A stretch of DNA of 64,000 nt from Flavobacteriales bacterium (GCA_023251095.1 JAHEZL010000007.1:79136-143135), one strand, 5' to 3'; numbered from the stretch's first letter, positions 1 through 8,790 are shown. Notes: a model not told the origin generated them from the letters alone. Program-made: numbers and translations.

Positions 1-1
1 A

Positions 2-61
2 ATTTTGTTGTTGTCGCCCGGTGATAAATCGGCGTTGGAAGGATTGGCGATGATAAAATAG
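2..61 (+). CDS. C-terminal fragment of a CDS truncated by the window edge (...ILLLSPGDKSALEGLAMIK*)
   Basis: Open frame from base 2 to TAG at 59-61, followed by a strong intrinsic terminator; product not recognisable. Confidence 0.45.
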   Translation: MLLLSPGDKSALEGLAMIK

Positions 62-80
62 AGTCATTAATTTCTTAATA

Positions 81-112
81 AAAAAGCCGCGATTTTTTCG
101 CGGCTTTTTTTT
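81..112 (+). terminator. Rho-independent terminator
   Basis: AAAAAGCCGCGATTTTTTCGCGGCTTTTTTTT: GC stem plus T-run just after the stop at 61. Confidence 0.85.
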
Positions 113-205
113 ATGTCTGAACCATGATTCACTTGATGAAAGGATTATCTTGATTGGATTCTCGTCCTTTAATATTTTCATCAAGTGAATCATGGTTCAG
201 ACATA
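112..205. repeat. Perfect 30-bp inverted repeat with 34-nt loop
   Basis: 112-141 TATGTCTGAACCATGATTCACTTGATGAAA is the exact reverse complement of 176-205. Confidence 0.95.
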
Positions 206-210
206 AAAAT

Positions 211-238
211 AAAGGCAGGTTGGGGTTCCTGCCTTTAT
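211..238. terminator. Terminator-like hairpin
   Basis: AAAGGCAGGttggggttCCTGCCTTTAT. Confidence 0.6.
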
Positions 239-303
239 CGCACTGGGGCACATACAAACTACGGGAAGAGAAGTGTATATATCTCAAATATAAAATGTTG
301 TTC

Positions 304-394
304 GCGTAAAAATGTTATAAGATTTTCAGAGATTGTTATAAGATTTCACATGCGCTGAATTTTATACAAATTCACGTTAAAAGTATAACGATTC
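304..394. promoter_or_regulatory. Four-box regulatory element, copy A, upstream of the CBM5/12 T9SS gene
   Basis: TGTTATAAGATT at 313 and 334 (21-bp period) followed by inverted boxes near 368 and 390; alignable with 3724-3813. Confidence 0.65.
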
Positions 395-507
395 CCGCAA
401 TAAAATTCTCGTACTTTATTGAAGTGCCTAGTCTGCTTTTCTTTTCTAATCAGTTCTTTTTGGGATTCAATCGGCTATGATATTCTGATCATTTTGTTTA
501 ACAGTTA

Positions 508-2190
508 ATGATTTTATTTATGAAGCAATTGAATTTATTTTTGGTAGTATTTCTTTCGGCAATGAGTGCTCAGGCATCTTTCATATCGGGGAAATATATT
601 GGTAACGGCGCTTCTTCCAAAACAGTTTCGGGTTTGGGATTTAAACCTGAAGTAGTGTTGGTGAAAAGCGGCAGCAGCCATGATGCATGGATAGCCACAT
701 CTACTATGAGCAGTGGTTACGCTAAGCTACTCACGGGAAATGACGCGCCTGCTACAGGTTATATCAGCGCATTAAATTCCGACGGATTTACAGTGGGATC
801 TTCCACGTCTTCCAACAGCAATGGAGTAACATATTATTTCACGGCCTGGGATGATGCCGATGGTTCTATTACGGTTGGAAGTTTTACGCCTGTGAATTGC
901 GGCGCTTCAACAGTGTGGGCCACTGCTACGTGGTACAGTCCGGGAACCCTGGTTACCTATGGTTCCAATACTTATCATGCCAATACCGGACACACTTCGT
1001 CTTCTTCCAACCGTCCGGATATGAACGACGGATCATGGAATAATTTAGGTGCTTGCAGTTCTTTTAACGTAAATGTGAGCGTAGGCTATCGTCCGGAAAT
1101 GCTGTGGGTTTTAGGTGAAGGAATTAGCAATCAATGGGATGAAGTTTCTCCCGGACAATTTACTTTCGATAATTCGAATTCAAGTTCGATGGCACATTTT
1201 ACTCAAGGAAGTATGGTGCCGAATGAACAAAAAATCATCAGCGATTTAAATGCAACAGGATTTACAACGAGAGCAGTGAGTAATCGTGGAACGCACGATG
1301 GGCCGGCCAATGGAGTGAAATACAATTACGTTACTTTTAAAGCATCGTCAACCGTTACCACCAATATTTATACAGGTGTCGGTTCCAACAATACTTCTGT
1401 TACAACTACCATTACTCCGTATTTTTTAATGGTGAAAGATTTTAACGGCGGACAAAATACCTGGTTTAAAAATACGGCAATGGGCACCGATACTTCTTAT
1501 AAGTTCACGGGACCGGCGAGTACTTCCGATATTAAAAAATTCACTGCAACAGGGTTTACTTTAGGAACAGGTGGGGAGACCAATGGTTCAGGAAATACTT
1601 TTGATTATTTTTTAATGGGAGGCGGAAGCACTCTTCCTGTTCAACTCACTTTTTTTAAAGGAGCTCAGGAAAATAGAATGGTAAAATTGAAATGGCAAAC
1701 AGCTAGTGAAATCTCTGCGGAGTTTTTTTTAGTGGAGCGTTCAAGTAACGGTGAAGAATTTGAATATGTCGGTTTGCTCAATGCAGCAGGGAATAGCAAT
1801 GACTTGAAGGATTATGAATTTGTAGATTCCTTGCCGCACAATGGTGCGAATTATTATCGCTTAAAACAATTTGATAACAATGGCGACTATGAATTATTTC
1901 ACACCATCTGTATAAATTTTTCAATGGATTTGCTGTTGAGTTTCAAAGCATTTCCAAATGTGATTTATGATCGTTTAGAATTGTTTTTTGATGCGGAAGA
2001 TAGTGGTCAGTATCATTTACAAGTGATTAACGGTTTAGGACAAGTGGTGGGTTCCTGTTCCTATTTATCCACTTCGGGATGGAATAAAATGACGCTTCCC
2101 TTTTCTGATTATTCAAACGGAACGTATATTATCCGCTTGGTTTCCGCCAAAGGAAAAGTGGGGCAGGTTACGGTGTTTAAGGGGATGTAG
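508..2190 (+). CDS. Secreted T9SS type A protein with an inserted CBM5/12-like chitin-binding module
   Basis: Signal peptide (MKQLNLFLVVFLSAMSAQA); WATATWYSPGTLVTYGSNTYHANTGH...SWNNLG resembles CBM5/12; C-terminal Por-type sorting domain. Confidence 0.8.
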   Translation: MILFMKQLNLFLVVFLSAMSAQASFISGKYIGNGASSKTVSGLGFKPEVVLVKSGSSHDAWIATSTMSSGYAKLLTGNDAPATGYISALNSDGFTVGSSTSSNSNGVTYYFTAWDDADGSITVGSFTPVNCGASTVWATATWYSPGTLVTYGSNTYHANTGHTSSSSNRPDMNDGSWNNLGACSSFNVNVSVGYRPEMLWVLGEGISNQWDEVSPGQFTFDNSNSSSMAHFTQGSMVPNEQKIISDLNATGFTTRAVSNRGTHDGPANGVKYNYVTFKASSTVTTNIYTGVGSNNTSVTTTITPYFLMVKDFNGGQNTWFKNTAMGTDTSYKFTGPASTSDIKKFTATGFTLGTGGETNGSGNTFDYFLMGGGSTLPVQLTFFKGAQENRMVKLKWQTASEISAEFFLVERSSNGEEFEYVGLLNAAGNSNDLKDYEFVDSLPHNGANYYRLKQFDNNGDYELFHTICINFSMDLLLSFKAFPNVIYDRLELFFDAEDSGQYHLQVINGLGQVVGSCSYLSTSGWNKMTLPFSDYSNGTYIIRLVSAKGKVGQVTVFKGM

Positions 2191-2195
2191 TTTTT

Positions 2196-2270
2196 GTAGA
2201 GACGGAAGATTTTCCGTCTCCGGTATAATACGTCAGTCATTATTTGAGACGCAAAATTTTGCGTCTCTAC
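2196..2270. repeat. Bipartite GTAGAGACGC-type hairpin repeat, copy 1
   Basis: GTAGAGACGGAAGATTTTCCGTCTC (2196-2220) and GAGACGCAAAATTTTGCGTCTCTAC (2246-2270); related copy at 29365-29435. Confidence 0.9.
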
Positions 2271-2273
2271 AAG

Positions 2274-2306
2274 AAAAAAGGCAGGATGAATTTCCTGCCT
2301 TTTTTG
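2274..2306. terminator. Bidirectional terminator between convergent genes
   Basis: AAAAAAGGCAGGatgaatttCCTGCCTTTTTTG between convergent stops. Confidence 0.85.
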
Positions 2307-2324
2307 TATTAGAGTTATACTAAA

Positions 2325-3647
2325 TTATTCCAGCACAAATTTTTGAATGGCGCCTGAAGTTTGCAGGAGATACAAGCCTTCGGGAAGAAAAGATACATCG
2401 ATCAGGGTTTTCTGATCCACTATTTTTTGTTGCAATACTTGTATGCCGGCAATATTATAAATAGTGATCACATCACCTTTTGCAACAGAAGAATTCAAAG
2501 TAATTTGTCCGTGCGCAGGATTCGGAGAAATAGTAACAGAAATATTATTTTCAATTTTTTCTGTTTCTGTAGTTAAACAGGAAGTAAAAATGGAAGCATA
2601 ATTTATGGCGTAAGAATAGCTAGCATCTAAATCGGTGTTTACCGACCACGTTGCCATTCCTGCCAATCCCGGATATCCTCCGGTTGTTTTTAAAGTGTAT
2701 GAACCCGGTTTTGATCCCGTGCCTCTTAAATAAGCTAACGCTGATTTTACATTGGCAGTGCTGGTGAATCCGCTGGAAGCTGCAGCAGAACTGGCGGGAA
2801 GGCACACTGCAACTTTTGAAGCATCAATGCCGCTGTAAGTTCCTTTGCTGTTTACGCAGGTGAATCCTTTGATCATGGCTTCGGTCTGACTCACAATAAA
2901 ATCGGCCGTTGCTTCAGTGTATACTTTTCCATCCAAACCATAACTTCCTCCCGAGCAATTGTACAGCTGAACCATCACCAGATCAATATCACTTTTCAAT
3001 GTTTCAATAATGGGAAGATAGGCCACGCCATAGGTTGACGACATATAGGAAGATAATCCGCCAACGGTATAAGCCACTTCAGGCACCAGCGTTAAAATCA
3101 TTTTTTTGTCGTAAGTACTTTTATACCACGTGAGCAATTGTTGAAGAGCCGAAATAACATTGGTGATGTGACTTTCGGGATTGGAGATGGTTCCTGTAGT
3201 TTGTGTGAGGTAAGTTGGCCGCTCCAAGTCAATGTCGATACCATCCAGTCCGTAAGTCTGAATCATTGTTTCTACTTTACTCACGAAAGTAGTGACGTCG
3301 CTGGCCGACGAGAGTTTAAATGATCCGCTGGCACCCCCAATGCTCATCAATACTTTTTTTCCTTGCGCCTGCAACACCGGAATATCGGCCAGCAGATTGG
3401 TTTTGCTGGTAGGAGTGAAGTCGAGGGCACTCACTACATTATTGTCGGAAGAACCATCCGTATCGGCTTCCAGAAACGCGAGGTTGATGACATTGTAATT
3501 GCTGTTGATGTCTTTTAATCTGACGGTAGTTCCCCACGAACTTTGCCAGTAGCCCACCAAAACATTACAAGGTAATTGAGAAAAAATGTTGCATGAAATT
3601 AAGCATAGTGCAATCAATACAATTGCGAGTAAAGGTTTTGTTTTCAT
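2325..3647 (-). CDS. Glycoside hydrolase family 18 chitinase with T9SS type A sorting domain
   Basis: VLMSIGGASGSF and catalytic YGLDGIDIDLE motifs; signal peptide; CTD ending FLPEGLYLLQTSGAIQKFVLE. Confidence 0.92.
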   Translation of the reverse strand: MKTKPLLAIVLIALCLISCNIFSQLPCNVLVGYWQSSWGTTVRLKDINSNYNVINLAFLEADTDGSSDNNVVSALDFTPTSKTNLLADIPVLQAQGKKVLMSIGGASGSFKLSSASDVTTFVSKVETMIQTYGLDGIDIDLERPTYLTQTTGTISNPESHITNVISALQQLLTWYKSTYDKKMILTLVPEVAYTVGGLSSYMSSTYGVAYLPIIETLKSDIDLVMVQLYNCSGGSYGLDGKVYTEATADFIVSQTEAMIKGFTCVNSKGTYSGIDASKVAVCLPASSAAASSGFTSTANVKSALAYLRGTGSKPGSYTLKTTGGYPGLAGMATWSVNTDLDASYSYAINYASIFTSCLTTETEKIENNISVTISPNPAHGQITLNSSVAKGDVITIYNIAGIQVLQQKIVDQKTLIDVSFLPEGLYLLQTSGAIQKFVLE

Positions 3648-3723
3648 AGTTGTTGTTTTTAAGAGGTTAGTTAATAGTAGTAGATTGAACCTCCAAGTAT
3701 CATTGAAGATACAAAGTAGGGTA

Positions 3724-3813
3724 GCGAAAAATGTTATAGTATTTTTTCAGATTGTTATAAGATTATACCCTGCTCCGAATTTTATAACAAATATTTTTTA
3801 AACTATAACAATT
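3724..3813. promoter_or_regulatory. Four-box regulatory element, copy B, between chitinase (-) and SHD1-like gene (+)
   Basis: Boxes starting at 3732 and 3753 on + and at 3789 and 3810 on - (TGTTATA-type); both pairs 21 bp apart; alignable with 304-394. Confidence 0.65.
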
Positions 3814-3862
3814 TTGGACTTGCTGCGATCGTATTTTTAAGGAACACTCAAATACTACTGTT

Positions 3863-4282
3863 ATGAAAACTATCCTCATCAGCGTACTTTTAAGTTTATT
3901 GCTTACCACTCTTGCTTATGCAAATTCTGTTTCGCGTGAATGGCATCTTGTTACGCAAAACAGAATAGTGGAAGGTGCATTCCATAAATATTATCACGGA
4001 CAGGTGTATGTGAAAAAAAGTAATAACAGAATAGTGAAGATTCCTCTGTATGCACTTTCAAAAGAAGACATGAATTTTGCTTTAACGCGACAGGAATACG
4101 AATCCTTGCTACAGGAAAAAGAAAATGAATTTCATACAAGTGTTGTTTCGGGCGATAAAATAAGTTATTCGGGATATGTTTTTGTTCCCTTGTCTTTGGC
4201 ATTGGTAATGGGCTATATTATTTTCCGTTCGCAACGACAAAGGATGGTTTATTTTCCACCAAAAATTCAAAGGTTGATGTGA
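3863..4282 (+). CDS. Small exported/membrane protein with SHD1 (SLA1 homology domain 1)-like segment
   Basis: SREWHLVTQNRIVEGAFHKYYHGQVYVKKSNNRIVKIPLYALSKEDMNF resembles SHD1; signal peptide; C-terminal TM. Confidence 0.6.
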   Translation: MKTILISVLLSLLLTTLAYANSVSREWHLVTQNRIVEGAFHKYYHGQVYVKKSNNRIVKIPLYALSKEDMNFALTRQEYESLLQEKENEFHTSVVSGDKISYSGYVFVPLSLALVMGYIIFRSQRQRMVYFPPKIQRLM

Positions 4283-4411
4283 TCAACCGGTAATTAAAAA
4301 AAGGAGAAGAGCTAACAGAGACAGTATGATGTATCGCATAATTTTTTATGCAACCAAAATACTTAGGAAGTGTTAAGTGCTTATTGCTTTTGAATTAATT
4401 TACTGTGAAGA

Positions 4412-4951
4412 TCACTTAATTTTTAATCGTCCCCAACGTACTTCATCCTTAAAAGTAAATTCCAGTTCATCGTGAAATTTACCCAAGCCTTTCACCACTT
4501 CTTCGGCCCAGTTGAGGTATTCAATTTTTGTTTTGTAATCCCAGTCGGGAATGTTTTCTCCGCAGATATCGCGCACATTTGCAATTTTATCGCAAATGCG
4601 AATGAGCTTTGCATTGAGGGAAAGGTGAGGCGCGTTATCAATTTGTTTTTTCTTGCTTTCGGCTTTCGGTAGCGATTTATCATCGGTCACTTCCTGAACA
4701 ATGGAAGCAATTACGTCTCCGAATAAAGATTTAATATCGTCGATAGTTGCATCGGTATCTTCTACTACATCATGCAAAACAGAAGCGGCAATAAGTTCAA
4801 CGCAGGGTTTTTTAACAAATTGAGTAAGTATAGTGGTTACTTTAATTGGGTGGTTGATATAAGGAACAGAGTCGTTACCTTTTCTTCTTTGAGATTTGTG
4901 TTGTTCGGCAGCGTAGTTCAGCGCTTTGAATAATAATGGAAGATCCGACAT
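4412..4951 (-). CDS. HD-domain phosphohydrolase, MESH1/small alarmone hydrolase-like
   Basis: AAEQHKSQRRKGNDSVPYINHPIKV...VLHDVVEDTDAT...KLIRICDKIANVRDI: RelA/SpoT-type HD hydrolase motifs without a synthetase domain. Confidence 0.8.
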   Translation of the reverse strand: MSDLPLLFKALNYAAEQHKSQRRKGNDSVPYINHPIKVTTILTQFVKKPCVELIAASVLHDVVEDTDATIDDIKSLFGDVIASIVQEVTDDKSLPKAESKKKQIDNAPHLSLNAKLIRICDKIANVRDICGENIPDWDYKTKIEYLNWAEEVVKGLGKFHDELEFTFKDEVRWGRLKIK

Positions 4952-5004
4952 TTGTTTTTTTTATTGAAATAACGAAAAAATAAGCGAAAAGAAAAGCCAC
5001 TCAT

Positions 5005-5982
5005 CTAAATTCCTGTTAATAGTCTTAGCCATTTCGGAAGTTCAGCGCTTTTGGGAATAAATTTTTCTCTTGCATAGCAAAGCATGAAAATAACAACGGT
5101 TAACGAAAGCCATGTCAGCAGCATATTGCTTACAGTGTTTTCTATTTCTATTTTTCCAATCACGAAGGCAATGAAAACACAATGAAGAATATAAGCGAAC
5201 AAGGAATTCCTTCCGATTACGCACAATAGATTATTTTTTGAAATAAGGTCTTTTTCAGTGCTGATTACAAAAAGTAAAAGAGTGATCAATCCCCAGCTAA
5301 AAAATAAAAATTTAAAAGTAACAGGATAAAAAATTTCAAGATAGCCTTCTCTGGCGGGATTCAGCGGCTGATAGTATATAAGTCCGGCGCCCCCAATAAA
5401 AAGGGCTAGTCCGCTCCATTTTATCCATGTTTTTTCAATGAGCTTGAATTTTGCAAAGTAGGCACCAACCCAACCGGTGAGTATCCATGGTAAAATAGGG
5501 AACCAGCCGTCGAATAGCCACCTTTTAAGAGAGTCGGCGATATTAAAATGATGCGGATCAGAAAGTTCAAAACGATAAGGATAATAGAGTAGGGACAAGA
5601 TCCACAGCGTTAATAAAACAAGGAAAGATAAATGCTGAAAATAAGCCGGTATTTTTTTGAAAAGGGGTACCGATGCAACAACCAGTGCTGTGGTGTATAA
5701 AACATCAAAAGAATTGAAAGGAAAATAGTGCCATACGCAAATATCTAGTAAAACAGCGGCAAACAAAACTCTCCAGAAAGCAAAATTGCCGTTTGAGCTT
5801 GAAAAAGTAAATGCGGAATAACCAGCCAGAAAAACAAAAATTGGTGCGGCCATGGAATATATCATGCGTAGTAATATAGGTGTTTCGGGATTGAAAAATA
5901 CGGGAGAAATATTCGCCATCAGCATGATGAGAATAGCGAGAGCGCGTAGGAAATCAATGTATGCTGTGCGTGCTGTGTTCAT
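5005..5982 (-). CDS. Multi-TM acyltransferase / heparan-alpha-glucosaminide N-acetyltransferase-like membrane protein
   Basis: TAYIDFLRALAILIMLMANISPVF N-terminus typical of COG3503/DUF1624-like proteins; many TM helices. Confidence 0.6.
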   Translation of the reverse strand: MNTARTAYIDFLRALAILIMLMANISPVFFNPETPILLRMIYSMAAPIFVFLAGYSAFTFSSSNGNFAFWRVLFAAVLLDICVWHYFPFNSFDVLYTTALVVASVPLFKKIPAYFQHLSFLVLLTLWILSLLYYPYRFELSDPHHFNIADSLKRWLFDGWFPILPWILTGWVGAYFAKFKLIEKTWIKWSGLALFIGGAGLIYYQPLNPAREGYLEIFYPVTFKFLFFSWGLITLLLFVISTEKDLISKNNLLCVIGRNSLFAYILHCVFIAFVIGKIEIENTVSNMLLTWLSLTVVIFMLCYAREKFIPKSAELPKWLRLLTGI

Positions 5983-6046
5983 TAGAATAAAAAAATAGCA
6001 AAATGAGAATTCGGCTAATTTAATTCATTTTGAAATGCGGAAAATA

Positions 6047-6084
6047 AAAAACTCCGCTAAATAAAAATTCAGCGGAGTTTTGAG
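6047..6084 (-). terminator. Terminator of the metalloprotease gene
   Basis: AAAACTCCGCTaaataaaaattcAGCGGAGTTTT. Confidence 0.8.
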
Positions 6085-6105
6085 TTTAGTTAAATTAGGT
6101 AGCAA

Positions 6106-8790
6106 CTATTTTTCCACGATTATTCTTTTTGTGATATCGAAATTTTCATTTCTTACACGCACAAAGTACAATCCGTTTTCTAAGGAGTTTACATCAATTG
6201 ATGTGTCAGCAGAAATGTTTTTTTGTTGTAAAACAATCCTGTTGAATAAATCCGAAATTTCTACATTGATGTTATTGTTGTTATTTATTACCTGCAAATT
6301 TAATTTGTCCTTAACAGGATTAGGATAAAGGCTTAATTCAAAAGAATTATTTAATTCAAATACTCCATCGCTTTGTGAAGCCTGTATGTTTGCTCCGCAA
6401 TTTCCAACAATAAAGGAGTGGGGTGTTGCGCTTGAATTTCTTTCGGCACCGCTTGTTCCAACTCTGTAAGTGAAATAAAAAGTAACGGTAGCTCCTGTTG
6501 GAGCAGAGAAAGATTTTGTGAAGTTACTTCCTGCAGCGTCCATATAATATCCTGCTATTCCACCATTGTTGATTTTGTAATAAATCAATGCCATGTTGCA
6601 TCCTGTAATTGGCGTACCCGGAATAAATTTAATGCTGGTAGTTCCATTACTTGAAGAAGCTTCAAAAGTATAATCTCCATTGGCCACCCCACCTGTACAT
6701 GCGGAAGGATTGTTGATTACACCGTTGCAATTTCCTTCGGTAAATGAATGAGGGTTGGCGCTTGAATTTCTTTCGTTACTTGTGTTTCCTATTCTGTAAG
6801 TAAAGTAAAAAGTGATTACAGATCCCGCAGGAGCAGAATAAGTTTTAATGAAGTTGCTTCCCGATGCTTCCATGTATGAACCCATGATAGGACCATTGTC
6901 GATTTTGTAATAAATCAATGCGGCGTTGCATCCTGCGATAGGTGTTCCGGGAATAAATTTAATAGTGCTTACTCCGTTTAATTTTCCGGCTTCATAAGTA
7001 TAGTCGCCATTAGCTGCACCACCAGTACAAACACCTGAATTGTTTTGATCAACAGTAATATTTACCGGAGCAGAAACAGTAAACAACACCGGTGATCCAT
7101 TGTCGTAAGCAATAGCGCTTAAGCGATGAGCACCTGTAGTAGCAGGAGTAAAAGCAAAAGAGAAAGTTGAAGTGTAAACAGTTGAAATCAATGTGCTGTT
7201 GTCGTACACTTCTATTTTGCTAATGCTTCCATCAGCGTCATTTGCATTTCCGCTAATGTTGAATGGAGTGTTGAATGCAAAATGCTGACCGTTGATTGGA
7301 TTTGTAATCACAACAGTCGGAGCTTGATTGGTAGGAGAGTATGGAGGAACTGAACCAAATAAGAGGTAAGTTCCTATGGATGCATAATCAGAATACCCGT
7401 TGGTATTAACACTTGGTTTTCCAACGCCATCAACATAAACGTAATAGGTTCCCGCCGGTAAATTGATTGAGCTTAAAGAAGCGGAAATACTTCCGTCCGG
7501 ACTGTAATTTTGAATAATATTTCCTGTGGAATTTGTAAGTGTTAGTGCAATATCCAAATTGGGTTGCAAGGAAGGTGAGTAAGCATTTAAGTTAAGAATA
7601 CCTCCGCTGGTTTGAAAAGAAAACACATCCTGATCGGATTGTTTTTCAATGATACCGGTGATGTTTGCCGTGCCATCATGATCAGGATCAAGGCTTGTTG
7701 CCGTACCCGGGAAATTACTGTAATCATCATTTCTGAAAGTAAATCCATTGCCGTTAGTAATGATACTGATGTCGTCTTCGGAATTGCTTGCGAAAGGATA
7801 TTCTCCCTTACTGAATTGAACCATACCTACATAATAACCAACGCCCATGATGGGGGCCCAGTTGCCGTTTCCTGCATAATATTCTTCGTGCGGAGTAGTG
7901 TTTCTCCCGTCGTGTAATAAACCAACTGTATGTCCGATTTCATGAGAACCTGCTTCACCTGCACCTTTCACGCCACCATTGAAAACCCAGCAAGGAGTTT
8001 CATTTCCCCATGAAAAACTTCCGATATAAGCAACACCTCCTGAGCCCGGAGCAGCCGTATTGGTTGGTGTGAAAATGCAACGCATGCGTCGGTTAGCCGG
8101 AGCAGCCTGATATACGGCTTCACTGGTGGTGATGTTTAAAGCAAAGGGAAGATAATCCTCACTCATTAAATCCCATATTTCCAGAATGGTATTGTTGTCA
8201 AATCCCGATGGAGCAGCATTGATGGTATTTCCACCGTTCCAGTAGGAACCCGTTACCACTTGTCCGTCGAAATCCAATAATACTACAGCCTCTGCGCCCG
8301 GTAAACTTTGTAAATCATAAACTCCTGCAATTGAACCTAATTGCGCTTTGTTTTTATTTGCCGCAACAGCCGGCGCTTTTTGGTATTCAGTACAGATTAA
8401 TTTATCGATATCGATAGGGCTAATTACAGCATCTCCATTGGTATTGGTGGTAAAGGTGTAAGCTTCTTTTTTGTCTTTTAAAATAAAAGAACCTTGCAGG
8501 TTAGAAGCATTTCCGTGTAAATAAAAGGAGGCGTTTTTTTCATTGCTGACCTGCCCGATGATGGTTGCATTTCCTAGAACGGATTTAGAAACATTTACAT
8601 CTAATACCAAAGATTTGTTGGAAGAAATCTGAATGGTAGTTTCTCCACCTGTTTTGTTATCGGCATTCAAGTTTCCTAAAATAGTTGAACTTTTTTCTGC
8701 GCTAAAGTTTTGTGCTTGTGTGGATGTACTAATCGCCATTGCAATACAAAAACTACCCAAACGGATAGCTTGCCGAAGATTCAATTTCAT
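6106..8790 (-). CDS. Secreted zinc metalloprotease (reprolysin-like) with tandem C-terminal modules and T9SS type A CTD
   Basis: SHEIGHTVGLLHDGRNTTPHEEYYAGNGNWAPIMG (HExxHxxGxxH plus Met-turn); two ~100-aa repeats; C-terminal sorting domain. Confidence 0.88.
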   Translation of the reverse strand: MKLNLRQAIRLGSFCIAMAISTSTQAQNFSAEKSSTILGNLNADNKTGGETTIQISSNKSLVLDVNVSKSVLGNATIIGQVSNEKNASFYLHGNASNLQGSFILKDKKEAYTFTTNTNGDAVISPIDIDKLICTEYQKAPAVAANKNKAQLGSIAGVYDLQSLPGAEAVVLLDFDGQVVTGSYWNGGNTINAAPSGFDNNTILEIWDLMSEDYLPFALNITTSEAVYQAAPANRRMRCIFTPTNTAAPGSGGVAYIGSFSWGNETPCWVFNGGVKGAGEAGSHEIGHTVGLLHDGRNTTPHEEYYAGNGNWAPIMGVGYYVGMVQFSKGEYPFASNSEDDISIITNGNGFTFRNDDYSNFPGTATSLDPDHDGTANITGIIEKQSDQDVFSFQTSGGILNLNAYSPSLQPNLDIALTLTNSTGNIIQNYSPDGSISASLSSINLPAGTYYVYVDGVGKPSVNTNGYSDYASIGTYLLFGSVPPYSPTNQAPTVVITNPINGQHFAFNTPFNISGNANDADGSISKIEVYDNSTLISTVYTSTFSFAFTPATTGAHRLSAIAYDNGSPVLFTVSAPVNITVDQNNSGVCTGGAANGDYTYEAGKLNGVSTIKFIPGTPIAGCNAALIYYKIDNGPIMGSYMEASGSNFIKTYSAPAGSVITFYFTYRIGNTSNERNSSANPHSFTEGNCNGVINNPSACTGGVANGDYTFEASSSNGTTSIKFIPGTPITGCNMALIYYKINNGGIAGYYMDAAGSNFTKSFSAPTGATVTFYFTYRVGTSGAERNSSATPHSFIVGNCGANIQASQSDGVFELNNSFELSLYPNPVKDKLNLQVINNNNNINVEISDLFNRIVLQQKNISADTSIDVNSLENGLYFVRVRNENFDITKRIIVEK

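Noticed and set aside
2325-3647. Chitinase as a catalytically dead GH18
   Set aside because: DGIDIDLE keeps the catalytic Glu and both Asp; the Leu before Glu in place of the more usual Trp does not by itself indicate inactivity.
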